Part shown: piece by piece, positions 27,349 through 35,596 of the stretch
Layout: every line of letters begins with the position of its first letter
How positions within the stretch are numbered: position 1 is the stretch's first letter
Origin: an uncultured Sulfitobacter sp.
Lineage (GTDB): Bacteria > Pseudomonadota > Alphaproteobacteria > Rhodobacterales > Rhodobacteraceae
Assembly (NCBI RefSeq): GCF_947500075.1
Contig: NZ_CANMQS010000005.1
Location: 124,001 to 188,000 of the forward strand
DNA length: 64,000 nucleotides
Reading direction: 5' to 3'
Translations under genes and position numbers: made by a program
Notes under the pieces: generated by a model
The model's database searches: none
What the model was told of the DNA's origin: nothing
The model's input: the letters and a program-made list of their open reading frames with translations, nothing else

Positions 27349-28091
27349 CCCGCTGTCTCCCGCTGTTCAAGCGCGCCAATGGCGGGTGGGGTCAGCTCCC
27401 GTTCCAGCTTTTGCCGCATGGCACGCAGGTAATCGTCGAACCCGTCGGCCACCACCATGAACGCGCCCGGACCATGCAGCACATTATCGCGGTAATAGGC
27501 GGTCAGCCGGTCCTCCGTCTGAAAATCCGCCGCATTGGCGACCACCAGACCGTTCACGGTGATGTCGCCAAAATCGGGCAGGGCATAGGCCATGGCAGGG
27601 CCGGGGCCTTCGTTGTTCTCCCCGTCACCGGCCATGTCGATGGTCTTGCGCAGACAGCCCGGCGCCCGCCCCATCATGCCCGCGCCAAAGGCCAGCGCTT
27701 CGCCCATTGCCGTGGGAAACTCCGCATAGCTGCGCTTGCTTGCTCCCACCACATCCGCGGCCTGCGCCAGCGTGGCGGGGCTGTCGATCACCAGCCAATC
27801 CAGCACGATTTCCTGATTGTATCGCCCGGACCATTCATAAACGGCCAGGGCAACCTTTTGATCGGCCATGAAAAACGCCGCTTCCACCTCCGGCGCGCGC
27901 AACGCCGCCGCCATGCCGCCGCGTTGCAGGATGTCTTCATCCACATCAACAGAGCTGGAGATGTCCAGCCCCAGCAGCAGCGCCAGACGGCACTCCGCCG
28001 CGGCGGTCGTGGTCGCAGTCATGGCCATCACGCAGCCCGCAAGAAGGGCTGCGCGCGTTACCAATGGCCTGTGTTTTCCATGCTGGCCCAT
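27345..28091 (-). CDS. DUF1194 vWA-like exported protein, copy 3
   Basis: 248 residues from the ATG at 28091, or 239 from a TTG at 28064 that overlaps the VOC stop and gives a tidier signal peptide (VTRAALLAGCVMAMTATTTAAA). MIDAS is DISSSVD; LAVYEWSGRY, FPTAMGEALAFG and IDMAGDGENNEG follow. First of the three tandem copies and overlapping the glyoxalase-like gene. Confidence 0.8.
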   Translation of the reverse strand: MGQHGKHRPLVTRAALLAGCVMAMTATTTAAAECRLALLLGLDISSSVDVDEDILQRGGMAAALRAPEVEAAFFMADQKVALAVYEWSGRYNQEIVLDWLVIDSPATLAQAADVVGASKRSYAEFPTAMGEALAFGAGMMGRAPGCLRKTIDMAGDGENNEGPGPAMAYALPDFGDITVNGLVVANAADFQTEDRLTAYYRDNVLHGPGAFMVVADGFDDYLRAMRQKLERELTPPAIGALEQRETAG

Positions 28092-28492
28092 GGCTCCGCG
28101 ACGGGCAGGTTGTCGCCTTCCTGCAAAAGCTCGATCGAGATGTTGTCGGGGCTGCGCACAAAGGCCATCCGCCCTTCGCGGGGCGGGCGGTTGATGGTCA
28201 CGCCATTGTCCATCAGGTGCTGGCAGGTCTCATAGACATTCTCGACCGTATAGGCGAGGTGCCCGAAATGGCGGCTGTCACTGGGCAGATCGTCATCGCC
28301 GTCCCAGTTGTAGGTCAGCTCCACGTCCGCATGGCCGTCATCCATGCCGGGCGGGCAGAGGAAAACAAGCGTAAACCGCCCGCCTTCGTGATCGATCCGG
28401 CGACGTTCCACCAGCCCCAGCAGCTTGTAAAATGCGATGGAAGCATCGAGGTCTTTCACACGCACCATCGTGTGCAGGTATTTGATTGGCAT
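28058..28492 (-). CDS. gloA: Lactoylglutathione lyase-like VOC protein
   Basis: 144 residues. MPIKYLHTMVRVKDLDASIAFY is the typical GloA opening (metal-ligand His7), with VELTYNW (Glu ligand), HFGHLAYTVENVYETC (second His) and ISIELLQEG (second Glu). All four ligand positions of glyoxalase I seem present, so detoxification of methylglyoxal is plausible. Its place between the Slam gene and the DUF1194 genes is unusual and may be operon hitch-hiking. Confidence 0.85.
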   Translation of the reverse strand: MPIKYLHTMVRVKDLDASIAFYKLLGLVERRRIDHEGGRFTLVFLCPPGMDDGHADVELTYNWDGDDDLPSDSRHFGHLAYTVENVYETCQHLMDNGVTINRPPREGRMAFVRSPDNISIELLQEGDNLPVAEPWASMENTGHW

Positions 28493-28537
28493 GGGGGTAT
28501 GGTCCTTTGCGGCCAGTTGGTTTGGGGGCTTGGGCGC

Positions 28538-29878
28538 TCAGAACAAGGATTGGAACCCGATCTGCAGGCCAAGGTTTTGTGTTTCAAAGGCGGGCACATT
28601 CGAATCCGTCCGGCTCGCTTCGAGTGTCAACTTAGGCGCAAAGCCGTAGGTGTCAAAATCAACAAAGAGTAATGAGGCGGACAGGACCGCCCGTTCGTCT
28701 TGCCTTGGATCGGCTGTGAAGGTTGGATCGTCATACCGTCGCAACTCGGCGCGCATGCCTATCCGGGCAATGGCACCAAACACCTCATTTGGGTGGGTAT
28801 AATCCACCCCAAGTTTCAACCGTGAATGGGTCAGGGCAGGGCTGTCCGTATCGACCCGGACCAGACCTGCATTCCATCCCAGTCGCCCCCCGTTTTTTAA
28901 CGGTTTGCTCCATCTTCCGTCCAGTGTCCCGGTAAAGCCAGATGCCAGATCCGTGTCCTTGCGATCAGCATAGCCAAGGGTTGCGCTCCAGCTGAACCTG
29001 CGCCCCTCAGGCCGCTTGAAACTCTGGCGCCAGTTGACCCGCACTTCATCGGCCAGCGTATTGCTCCCCGACCAGATGCGACCAAGGCTCAGCGAGATGG
29101 TTTGCCGTGGTCGGTCCGGTCCGGAGGTGAAGTCCCGGCCAAAGGTGCCTTCAATACGTCGATAGGCCAGATCTGATTCATCCCGCACCGCAGTGCTGTC
29201 ATCGCCGGTGAAATAGACAAGGCTCTCCGTCCAGCCAAACGCAAAAAAGTGCCGCTGGGTCGACTTCTCCGCAAAATTGTAGCGCAGCCTGACATCTGAG
29301 CGCACCTCGAAACCTGCGATCGGGTCCGCGGCGGTGAGGGTGATGTCGTTGTACGGGATCTTGTTGTCACGGGGTGCGTTGTTGATGTTGTCGCTGGGCC
29401 GGATCCCGAAAGAGAGGTTCACCGACCAGGGGTTGGTCCGGCGCAGATACGCATAATCCTGCGCAACCCTCTTTTTCAGCTGCGCATTGGGCGCAACCTG
29501 CGCCGCCCGCCGCAGCCACAGCTGCGCCCGTGTGCGCTTGCCATCCGCCGACAGCGACTGCGCCATCGCAAGGGCAGAGGCGTATCTGTCGAGCGGGTAT
29601 TGGCTCACGGCCCAGGCCCGTCGTGCGGCCTTTTGAGCGGGGCCATAACGTCCGAGGCTCCGCAGGGCCTGCGCCTGTACAATCAGGCTGGGGCCATCGT
29701 CCGGATCGCGCTTTATCAGAACCGACGTCACATCAAGTGCGGCTTGCGGATGCCCGGACGTCAGCAACCGGGCCGCCACAATGCGGGCTTCCTCCGGGGT
29801 CAGGTCAGCTTGCTGTTGTGCGCCGCCGGTTGTTGCCAGCGACGCCACCAAGCCCAGCAGGAGGGCGAACCGTCGCAT
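28538..29878 (-). CDS. Slam-family outer-membrane translocator (DUF560)
   Basis: 446 residues: a signal peptide ([19 protein letters not shown]), an N-terminal TPR-like region to about residue 130 (ALDVTSVLIKRDPDDGPSLIVQAQALRSLGRYGPAQKAARRAW), then a beta-barrel domain with alternating strands ending in a C-terminal aromatic (LQIGFQSLF). This is the layout of surface lipoprotein assembly modulators, which move lipoproteins across the outer membrane. The start overlaps the stop of a TbpB-like lipoprotein gene, its probable client. A GTG one codon upstream is an alternative start. Confidence 0.82.
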   Translation of the reverse strand: MRRFALLLGLVASLATTGGAQQQADLTPEEARIVAARLLTSGHPQAALDVTSVLIKRDPDDGPSLIVQAQALRSLGRYGPAQKAARRAWAVSQYPLDRYASALAMAQSLSADGKRTRAQLWLRRAAQVAPNAQLKKRVAQDYAYLRRTNPWSVNLSFGIRPSDNINNAPRDNKIPYNDITLTAADPIAGFEVRSDVRLRYNFAEKSTQRHFFAFGWTESLVYFTGDDSTAVRDESDLAYRRIEGTFGRDFTSGPDRPRQTISLSLGRIWSGSNTLADEVRVNWRQSFKRPEGRRFSWSATLGYADRKDTDLASGFTGTLDGRWSKPLKNGGRLGWNAGLVRVDTDSPALTHSRLKLGVDYTHPNEVFGAIARIGMRAELRRYDDPTFTADPRQDERAVLSASLLFVDFDTYGFAPKLTLEASRTDSNVPAFETQNLGLQIGFQSLF

Positions 29879-30774
29879 CACCGCGCCGCGATGAAGCCAC
29901 CAACTTCCCGAACTTCGCCGTCTGTCGTCCCGCTGCCATCTTGCACAACGATATAGGCGGCCACCTCTGTGCCTCCGGCGCCGGCAACCACACCGGACCA
30001 GTCGCCTTCGCGCACCTGATCGCCTGTGGCGACGTCGATTTCAAAGGCTTCGGCTTCATCGATCGTGCCGTCGTCACGGTTAATCGTGGTGTCTTCAAGG
30101 ACGATCTGAGTGCCAAGGCTGCCCAGTGCAACGCCGTTCTCATCGTAAATCACACGGTTGGTGACCCTGCCGTTGATCGCGCCGGTGACGTCGAAGTCTC
30201 CGAAGTCCGCCGTGACCTGCGCATCGCCGGTGACGAAGTTCGCATCATTGGCGCCGGTCGTATCGGTCGTGATCCGCACCCCGGCATAAGAACCGGTGAA
30301 CACGTAGATCGCCCCGTCTGTGGGCAGGTTGGGCGCGCCGCCGACGATCCGCTGTGCGCCCGCGCCGCCGTAGCCGAACTCGTTATACTGGGTCGTATGG
30401 GCCGCCGCCACCTGTGTCTGGCCTGAATCCGACCGTCTGAAGACCGCGAAATACTCAATCTCGCCCGGCCCGTCCTGCAAGCTCTCATAGGCGCCCCATC
30501 CGTTGGCCAGCGCCGATCCCGGAACACGCACATAGACGTTGTTGTCATCATCGAAGGGCAGGTTGTTAAGCCGCAGCGTATCGCTGCCGCTGTCGTACTC
30601 GATGTTGTTGAGGCGCAGGAACTCCGCTTCGTTGTCCGCGAACACACTGCCGACCCGCTCATCCCCGCCGGGCTCCGTCGCATCACCGCCAGCATCACCG
30701 CCAAAAGGAGGCGCACCGCCCCCGCAAGCTGCCAGCCCAAACCCGAGCGCAAGGCCCATCCAAACACGTGTCAC
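29878..30774 (-). CDS. TbpB-like surface lipoprotein, probable Slam substrate
   Basis: 298 residues from a GTG start with GAGGG upstream. [17 protein letters not shown] is a lipoprotein signal with lipobox LAAC, followed by a flexible Gly/Asp linker. The C-terminal half ([17 protein letters not shown], then [37 protein letters not shown]) matches the eight-strand TbpB-type barrel end seen in Slam-dependent lipoproteins. It is coupled to the Slam gene. The ligand is unknown; no TonB receptor is nearby. Confidence 0.78.
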   Translation of the reverse strand: MTRVWMGLALGFGLAACGGGAPPFGGDAGGDATEPGGDERVGSVFADNEAEFLRLNNIEYDSGSDTLRLNNLPFDDDNNVYVRVPGSALANGWGAYESLQDGPGEIEYFAVFRRSDSGQTQVAAAHTTQYNEFGYGGAGAQRIVGGAPNLPTDGAIYVFTGSYAGVRITTDTTGANDANFVTGDAQVTADFGDFDVTGAINGRVTNRVIYDENGVALGSLGTQIVLEDTTINRDDGTIDEAEAFEIDVATGDQVREGDWSGVVAGAGGTEVAAYIVVQDGSGTTDGEVREVGGFIAAR

Positions 30775-31008
30775 TATGATCTGCCCTCGAATATTCTTGT
30801 TGCCGCCATCCTCAAATCCCGACCCCGCAATGTCAACGTACCGCGTCCCTCCCGGACGGATTTGGCCCAAAGGTGCAGCCGAAAAACAATACCGTATATG
30901 GCGGTTCCGATGGGCCATCTGCGCATATATAGTAAGAAGCGAATCTCCCTCACCTCATGGGCAGGTTCACGCCGATCATTTCGTGACTTCCACCACAAGG
31001 ATGCCCCC

Positions 31009-31914
31009 ATGCCCCTGACCCCTGAGCAACAGGCCGAAATCGACACCCTGCGCGCGCGGACCACGCCCACCCTGCGCGCCACCGTGCCGGGGATGGAGGC
31101 GCATCTTTACAAAGCCTACGACGTGCTCGACCACGGCTTCATCCGCGTCATCGACTACATGGGCGACGACGCCGCCATCTGTCAGGCCGCCCGCGTGTCC
31201 TACGGCAAAGGCACCAAGAGCGTGCAGAACGACGAAGGCCTCATCCGCTACCTGATGCGCCACTGGCATTCGACCCCGTTTGAGATGTGCGAAATCAAAC
31301 TCCACGTGAAGTTGCCCGTTTTCGTCGCCCGCCAATGGATCCGCCACCGCACCGCCAACGTGAACGAATATTCCGCGCGGTATTCGATCTTGGATCGCGA
31401 ATTCTACATCCCCGCGCCCGAACACGTCGCCGCACAATCGGTGGTGAACAATCAGGGCCGGGGCGGGGTGCTGGAGGGCGAAGAAGCCGCCCGTGTGCTG
31501 GAGATTTTGAAGGCCGACAGCAACCGCGCGTATGACAACTACGAGGCGATGATTTCAGACGACGGCCAACAGGGTTTGGCTCGCGAGTTGGCCCGCATGA
31601 ACCTGCCCGCGAATGTCTATACCCAGTGGTACTGGAAGGTTGATTTGCACAACCTGTTCCATTTTTTGCGGCTCCGGGCGGACGCCCATGCGCAGTATGA
31701 GATCCGGGTGTATGCGGATGCGATTTGTAAGGTCGTGGCCGATTGGGTCCCCGCGGCCTATGGCGCGTTCGAGGATTACCGGCTGGGGGGTGCAACTTTA
31801 TCGGGTAAAGCGCTGGACTGTATCAAGCGTATGTTGAATGGTGAGGAGGTGACGCAGGAGACTTCGGGCATGTCCAAGGGGGAATGGCGGGAGTTTTCGG
31901 GGGTTATTGGGTGA
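31009..31914 (+). CDS. thyX: Flavin-dependent thymidylate synthase
   Basis: 301 residues. The ThyX signature [14 protein letters not shown] lies at about 112-125. ThyX makes dTMP from dUMP with FAD and methylenetetrahydrofolate and replaces ThyA. The ATG at 31009 is the conserved family start ([15 protein letters not shown]), with AAGG 8 nt upstream. The stop overlaps a GTG start of an AT-rich membrane-protein gene (GTGA), so thyX may drive that cassette. Confidence 0.95.
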   Translation: MPLTPEQQAEIDTLRARTTPTLRATVPGMEAHLYKAYDVLDHGFIRVIDYMGDDAAICQAARVSYGKGTKSVQNDEGLIRYLMRHWHSTPFEMCEIKLHVKLPVFVARQWIRHRTANVNEYSARYSILDREFYIPAPEHVAAQSVVNNQGRGGVLEGEEAARVLEILKADSNRAYDNYEAMISDDGQQGLARELARMNLPANVYTQWYWKVDLHNLFHFLRLRADAHAQYEIRVYADAICKVVADWVPAAYGAFEDYRLGGATLSGKALDCIKRMLNGEEVTQETSGMSKGEWREFSGVIG

Positions 31915-32405
31915 GGCAAGAGTTGCTAAATGCTGCATTGATGGAGGCAATATCGAATCTGCGCTCACAGAAAGAAGACTTGAGAAACGTTAGATCACAT
32001 TCCGCATTCTCTGCGACGGTCTCCAGTATTATCGCATCCGTATTTGCTTCAATGATAGCGGGTCAGGACTTGGAACCTCTCTTTTCCGGGCACACATTTC
32101 TCGGGGTCAATTTCATCTTTCTTGGTGCAGTGTGCCTTTTTGTATTGAGCTTGTTCTTTTCGATGCAAGTATTGACAAAGGTGCAGGACGTAACGTTCGA
32201 AGCAAACCCTACGGCTTTGTTACATTGGTCAAAATGGGATGATCACGCCAATAGCGGGTTAACCCAACTAGTTGAAGATTTGGTTGGTGACTTTGAAAAA
32301 AATGAAGAGGTAATACACGGTGTGATGGGGAATCTTCAACTTGCGTTGATTTTTGGTGCTGCCCAAATTATTCCTTGGACTATGGTTGTAGCGAACATGG
32401 TGTAA
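31911..32405 (+). CDS. AT-rich small membrane protein, unknown
   Basis: 164 residues from a GTG that overlaps the thyX stop. A charged N-terminal helix ([18 protein letters not shown]) leads to two membrane segments ([20 protein letters not shown] and the [20 protein letters not shown] segment), then a soluble acidic region and a third hydrophobic segment at the C-terminus ([21 protein letters not shown]). The layout resembles small pore-like membrane effectors, but I do not recognise the family. Base composition is far AT-richer than thyX, which implies transfer. Confidence 0.68.
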   Translation: MRQELLNAALMEAISNLRSQKEDLRNVRSHSAFSATVSSIIASVFASMIAGQDLEPLFSGHTFLGVNFIFLGAVCLFVLSLFFSMQVLTKVQDVTFEANPTALLHWSKWDDHANSGLTQLVEDLVGDFEKNEEVIHGVMGNLQLALIFGAAQIIPWTMVVANMV

Positions 32406-32407
32406 AC

Positions 32408-32581
32408 ATGGCTGACAAAAAAAAACCTCCCGCGCCTAAACCAACCATTGTTACAAAGCGAAAAGCTTCTGGCGCTGATAGCTCACGAACAATGTTTATG
32501 CGTGACAATACTGCAAGGCAGTCAAAACAGCCAAAAACCAGCAATGCGAAGACGCGCGTAGTTCCTCCAAAAAAGAAGTAG
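32408..32581 (+). CDS. Small basic protein of the post-thyX cassette
   Basis: 57 residues, strongly basic and proline/lysine rich (MADKKKPPAPKPTIVTKRK opening, VVPPKKK end). No membrane segment. It starts 2 nt after the membrane-protein stop, so it is probably translated by coupling. The TKRKASGAD motif is echoed in the next ORF. Function unknown; nucleic-acid or lipid-headgroup binding is a guess from charge. Confidence 0.55.
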   Translation: MADKKKPPAPKPTIVTKRKASGADSSRTMFMRDNTARQSKQPKTSNAKTRVVPPKKK

Positions 32582-32592
32582 GATGATAGCAA

Positions 32593-32685
32593 ATGGGAAA
32601 AGATCAGGTACCTCCACCACCGCCGTCAAGTATCCCAACAAAACGGACTGGAGCGGATGAAAATGGCAAACCTCGTCCTCGGTAG
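32593..32685 (+). CDS. Tiny proline-rich basic protein
   Basis: 30 residues (MGKDQVPPPPPSSIPTKR, then TGADENGKPRPR). AGGA lies 9 nt before the ATG. It shares the TKR...GAD pattern with the 57-residue neighbour, which suggests duplication or a common role. It is AT-richer than host genes. Short, so moderate support only. Confidence 0.4.
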   Translation: MGKDQVPPPPPSSIPTKRTGADENGKPRPR

Positions 32686-32700
32686 CAAACTGTAACATTC

Positions 32701-32846
32701 GTAGGATGGGTGCTCGCACCCATCACTTAACCGTCCCAAACCAAGCAAGCGTAGGGTGGGTAAAACCCACGCGCCCGCAACACCCGTAGGATGGGTGCTC
32801 GCCCCCATCACCCGACTGCCCCAGCCAAAATGGGTGAAATCACCCA
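32701..32846. repeat. Cluster of four REP-like palindromes
   Basis: Units start at 32701 (GTAGGATGGGTGCTCGCACC...), 32751 (GTAGGGTGGGTAAAACCCAC), 32786 (GTAGGATGGGTGCTCG...) and 32830 (inverted, TGGGTGAAATCACCCA). They share the GTAGGRTGGGT core and pair within each unit. The linker AACCGTCCCAAACCA after unit 1 also occurs in the pair at 33475-33541. They fill the gap between the AT-rich cassette and higB. Confidence 0.75.
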
Positions 32847-32862
32847 TCCAATTCACCAAACC

Positions 32863-32907
32863 TTGACATCAACGCCAATCCATGATACGTACCACGTACC
32901 ACGTACC
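32863..32907 (+). promoter_or_regulatory. higBA promoter with three heptamer repeats
   Basis: TTGACA (32863-32868) is a consensus -35, and 17 bp on lies TACGTA as a poor -10. Three exact copies of ACGTACC run from 32887 to 32907, overlapping the -10 and transcription start region, 3 bp before the higB ATG. This is where HigA repression would act. Confidence 0.55.
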
Positions 32908-32910
32908 ATC

Positions 32911-33192
32911 ATGCTCAAAACCTTCGCCACCAAACACACCCAAGCCCTCCACCAGACCGGGCAACCCGCCCGTCAACACCGCGCCTTCGCGCGTCAAGCC
33001 AAACGCAAACTCGCCATGCTCAACGCCGCCACGGACGTACGCGACCTCACCAGCCCACCCGGTAACCGCTTGGAAAAACTTTCCGGAGACAGGGCAGGGC
33101 AATATTCAATCCGTATCAACGACCAGTGGCGTATATGTTTCCGCTGGGACCAAGGAGATGCCTACGATGTCGAAATCTGTGATTACCATTGA
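32911..33192 (+). CDS. higB: HigB-type RelE-family toxin
   Basis: 93 residues: ARQAKRKLAMLNAATDVRDLTSPPGNRLEKLSGDRAGQYSIRINDQWRICFRW, then the C-terminal VEICDYH. GNRLEKLSGDR with QYSIRINDQWRICF is the hallmark of HigB, a ribosome-dependent mRNA interferase. The toxin precedes the antitoxin, as is normal for higBA. The overlap with higA is 26 nt. Confidence 0.9.
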   Translation: MLKTFATKHTQALHQTGQPARQHRAFARQAKRKLAMLNAATDVRDLTSPPGNRLEKLSGDRAGQYSIRINDQWRICFRWDQGDAYDVEICDYH

Positions 33193-33478
33193 CCCGATCC
33201 ACCCCGGCGAAATCCTCAAGGAGGAATTCCTCGAACCCCATGGCCTCAGCGCCACCGCCTTTGCCAAGCGTCTCGGTGTGCCCGCCAACCGCATCACCCG
33301 CATCATCGCGGGCAATTCCAGCGTGACCGCCGATACCGCGCTGCTGCTTAGCGCCGCGTTTGATACCTCAGCCGAGTTCTGGTTGAATCTGCAAACCGGG
33401 TATGACCTTGAAACCGCACGCCGCGATGAAACAATCTTGCGCAAGGCGGATTCCATCGAAGCCATCGCCGCCGCGTAG
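33167..33478 (+). CDS. higA: HigA-type XRE antitoxin
   Basis: 103 residues. IHPGEILKEEFLEPHGLSATAFAKRLGVPANRITRIIAGNSSVTADTALLLSAAFDTSAEFWLNLQTGYDLETA is the full HigA HTH domain. It binds HigB and represses the operon. AGGAG lies 9 nt before the chosen ATG, inside higB. The stop codon TAG is part of the GTAGGATGGG palindrome that follows. Confidence 0.9.
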   Translation: MSKSVITIDPIHPGEILKEEFLEPHGLSATAFAKRLGVPANRITRIIAGNSSVTADTALLLSAAFDTSAEFWLNLQTGYDLETARRDETILRKADSIEAIAAA

Positions 33479-33541
33479 GATGGGGGCTTGCACCCATCAC
33501 GCAACCGTCCCAAACCAGATGGGTGAAATCACCCATCCTAC
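33475..33541. repeat. Paired, oppositely oriented REP-like palindromes
   Basis: GTAGGATGGG... at 33475 and ...CCCATCCTAC ending at 33541 form an outer inverted pair around ACGCAACCGTCCCAAACCA, with each half itself palindromic. It is a BIME-like composite. It provides the higA stop codon and may terminate transcription from both sides. Confidence 0.7.
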
Positions 33542-33556
33542 CCGAAAGCCCCCCAA

Positions 33557-33883
33557 ATGATCCTCTACGGCCTCCCCACCTGCACGATATGCAAAAAAGC
33601 CCTCAAGGCCCTCGAAGACGCAGGCCACAACCCCACCTTCCGGGACGTCCGCGCGGATCGCCTGACGGAAGCCGAGTGGGCCCCCCTCATCGCTGAATTC
33701 GGCGACACCCTTGTCGACCGCAAATCCCAAACCTACCGCAACCTCAACGCATGGATGCGCGAATCCGAGGCGGAGGCGCAGCTCATGGATCAACCCGCCC
33801 TGATGGCCCGTCCCGTCATCACCGATGGCACACGCTTCACCCTCGGCTGGGATGACGCCGCACAGGCCGTCTGGCTGGCGTGA
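33557..33883 (+). CDS. ArsC/Spx-fold reductase-like protein
   Basis: 108 residues. MILYGLPTCTICKKALKAL carries CTIC near the N-terminus in a thioredoxin-like ArsC/Spx fold, and ALMARPVITDGTRFTLGW is the ARPV region. Family members include arsenate reductase and YffB-like proteins of unknown role. The stop overlaps the next gene's GTG. Confidence 0.8.
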   Translation: MILYGLPTCTICKKALKALEDAGHNPTFRDVRADRLTEAEWAPLIAEFGDTLVDRKSQTYRNLNAWMRESEAEAQLMDQPALMARPVITDGTRFTLGWDDAAQAVWLA

Positions 33884-34203
33884 CCAATCCGCGCGACATT
33901 CTCAACAATCGCCTCGCGAACCTCGACGCCGAGGACACGGCCACCGCCGACGCCCAGAAACCCGTCACCCTCGATCAGCAATCCACCGGGCGGCTCACCC
34001 GGATGGACGCCCTCCAGAACCAGGCCATGGCCCAGGCGCAGGCCCGCCGTCGCGCTGCCGAACGGCAGAAAATCCACGCCGCCCTGCAACGCATCGAGGA
34101 CGGCGAATACGGCTATTGCACCGATTGCGGGGAGGAGATCGCGCCCGCGCGGCTCACCGCCGATCCTGCAATTGCGCTCTGTCTGGAGTGTATGCGCGCC
34201 TGA
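33880..34203 (+). CDS. DksA/TraR-type zinc-finger protein
   Basis: 107 residues starting at GTG (GTGA overlap). A helical region RAAERQKIHAALQRIEDGEYG leads into the C4 zinc finger C-T-D-C...C-L-E-C (YCTDCGEEIAPARL...ALCLECMRA). DksA-like proteins bind the RNA polymerase secondary channel; this short form lacks most of the coiled coil and is closer to TraR/YbiI. Confidence 0.85.
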   Translation: MTNPRDILNNRLANLDAEDTATADAQKPVTLDQQSTGRLTRMDALQNQAMAQAQARRRAAERQKIHAALQRIEDGEYGYCTDCGEEIAPARLTADPAIALCLECMRA

Positions 34204-34229
34204 ACGCGCAACACCACCGTGCGTTGCCG

Positions 34230-34259
34230 GTGTACAGGTTGTGTACAGATTGTGCATAG
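34230..34259 (+). promoter_or_regulatory. Helically phased repeats upstream of the P450 gene
   Basis: GTGTACAG occurs at 34230-34237 and 34241-34248, with a degenerate GTGCATAG at 34252-34259. The spacing is exactly 11 bp, one helical turn, about 70 bp before the P450 ATG. This looks like a cooperative regulator site. Confidence 0.45.
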
Positions 34260-34329
34260 GATGTGACGGTTAAGATCCGGTTAAAATCCCCCCGTTGCAC
34301 CCCCCCGGTTTTGCGCCCAGACTTGGCCC

Positions 34330-35514
34330 ATGTTTGACCTCGCCAATCCGCCCGAAGGGTTCACCGACAATCCCTTTCCCGACTATGACCGTCTGCTGGC
34401 CGAGGCGCCCATTTGCCCCCAGCCTGATGGCTCATATCTGTTTGCGCGGCATGCCGATCTCAGTGCGATCTATCGCGATGTGAAGCTGTATATTTCCGAT
34501 AAAAAACAGGTGTTTGCGCCCAAATTCGGTATCGGCTCGCCGCTGTTTGAGCACCACACCACCAGCCTCGTTTTCAACGATCCGCCCCTCCATACCCGCG
34601 TGCGCCGCATCATGACGAGCGCGCTGACCCCGCGCGCGCTCCAACGGATGGAGCCGGGGCTGATCGCGACCGTTGACGCGCTGCTGGATGAAATGCCGCA
34701 AGATGCTGATCTGATTGAGAATTTCGCCTCCTCCATCCCCATTCAGATCATCGGGAACCTGCTCGACATCCCCATGGAGGACCGCGCGCCCCTGCGCGAC
34801 TGGTCCCTCGCCATCCTCGGCGCGCTGGAGCCGAGCCTGAGCGCGGATCAACTCACCGCAGGTCATACCGCAGTGTCGGAATTCAAAACGTATTTACAAG
34901 GCCTTATCGCCCATCGCAGGGCGCATCCGGGTGATCCCGAAACCGACGTTCTGACCCGGCTGATCAACGGCGACGACGGCGCGCAACTGTCCGAGATTGA
35001 GCTCATCCAGAACTGCATTTTCATCCTCAACGCAGGCCATGAAACCACGACCAATCTCATCGGCTCCGCTTTGGCGCTCCTCCATGATTTCCCTGATCAA
35101 AAACAACGACTTATTGCGGATCCCGGCTTGATCAATACGGCGATCGAGGAAGTCCTCCGCTTCCGATCCCCCAACCAGTTCGGCAACCGCGAAACCGCGC
35201 AGGAGGTTGACATCGGAGGCCATCGCATTCCCGCGGGCACCAACCTGCACCTGTGCATCGGCGCGGCAAATCGTGACCCGGAAGCCTTTGATAACCCCAC
35301 TGAATTTGACATTGCCCGCAAACCCAACCGTCACCTTGCCTTTGCCGGTGGGCCGCATGTCTGCGTCGGCCTGACCCTCGCCCGGATGGAGGGGCGCATC
35401 GCCGTGGAACGGTTCCTGAAGCGCTACCCCGCCTACCGGCTCACATCTCCCCGCATTGGCGGCGGTCGCATCCGTTTTCACGGCTACGCAGCGCTTCCCG
35501 CACAGACGCGCTGA
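34330..35514 (+). CDS. Cytochrome P450
   Basis: 394 residues, a soluble bacterial P450. Visible motifs are I-helix NAGHETTTN (235-240), ExxR at E274-R277, and the haem loop FAGGPHVCVG with thiolate C345. No redox partner is encoded beside it. The substrate is unknown; bacterial class I P450s of this type hydroxylate fatty acids, terpenes or steroids. Confidence 0.93.
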   Translation: MFDLANPPEGFTDNPFPDYDRLLAEAPICPQPDGSYLFARHADLSAIYRDVKLYISDKKQVFAPKFGIGSPLFEHHTTSLVFNDPPLHTRVRRIMTSALTPRALQRMEPGLIATVDALLDEMPQDADLIENFASSIPIQIIGNLLDIPMEDRAPLRDWSLAILGALEPSLSADQLTAGHTAVSEFKTYLQGLIAHRRAHPGDPETDVLTRLINGDDGAQLSEIELIQNCIFILNAGHETTTNLIGSALALLHDFPDQKQRLIADPGLINTAIEEVLRFRSPNQFGNRETAQEVDIGGHRIPAGTNLHLCIGAANRDPEAFDNPTEFDIARKPNRHLAFAGGPHVCVGLTLARMEGRIAVERFLKRYPAYRLTSPRIGGGRIRFHGYAALPAQTR

Positions 35515-35596
35515 CCCAGAAAGAACTGGACTTGGCCCTAGGCGATGGGGCAAGATTTGCGCATCAAGCAGAATACCATAACAAGATGAGGGAAAA

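Noticed and set aside
32701..33541. CRISPR-like repeats around higBA
   Set aside because: Units are self-palindromic, irregularly spaced and partly inverted, as expected for REP/BIME elements.
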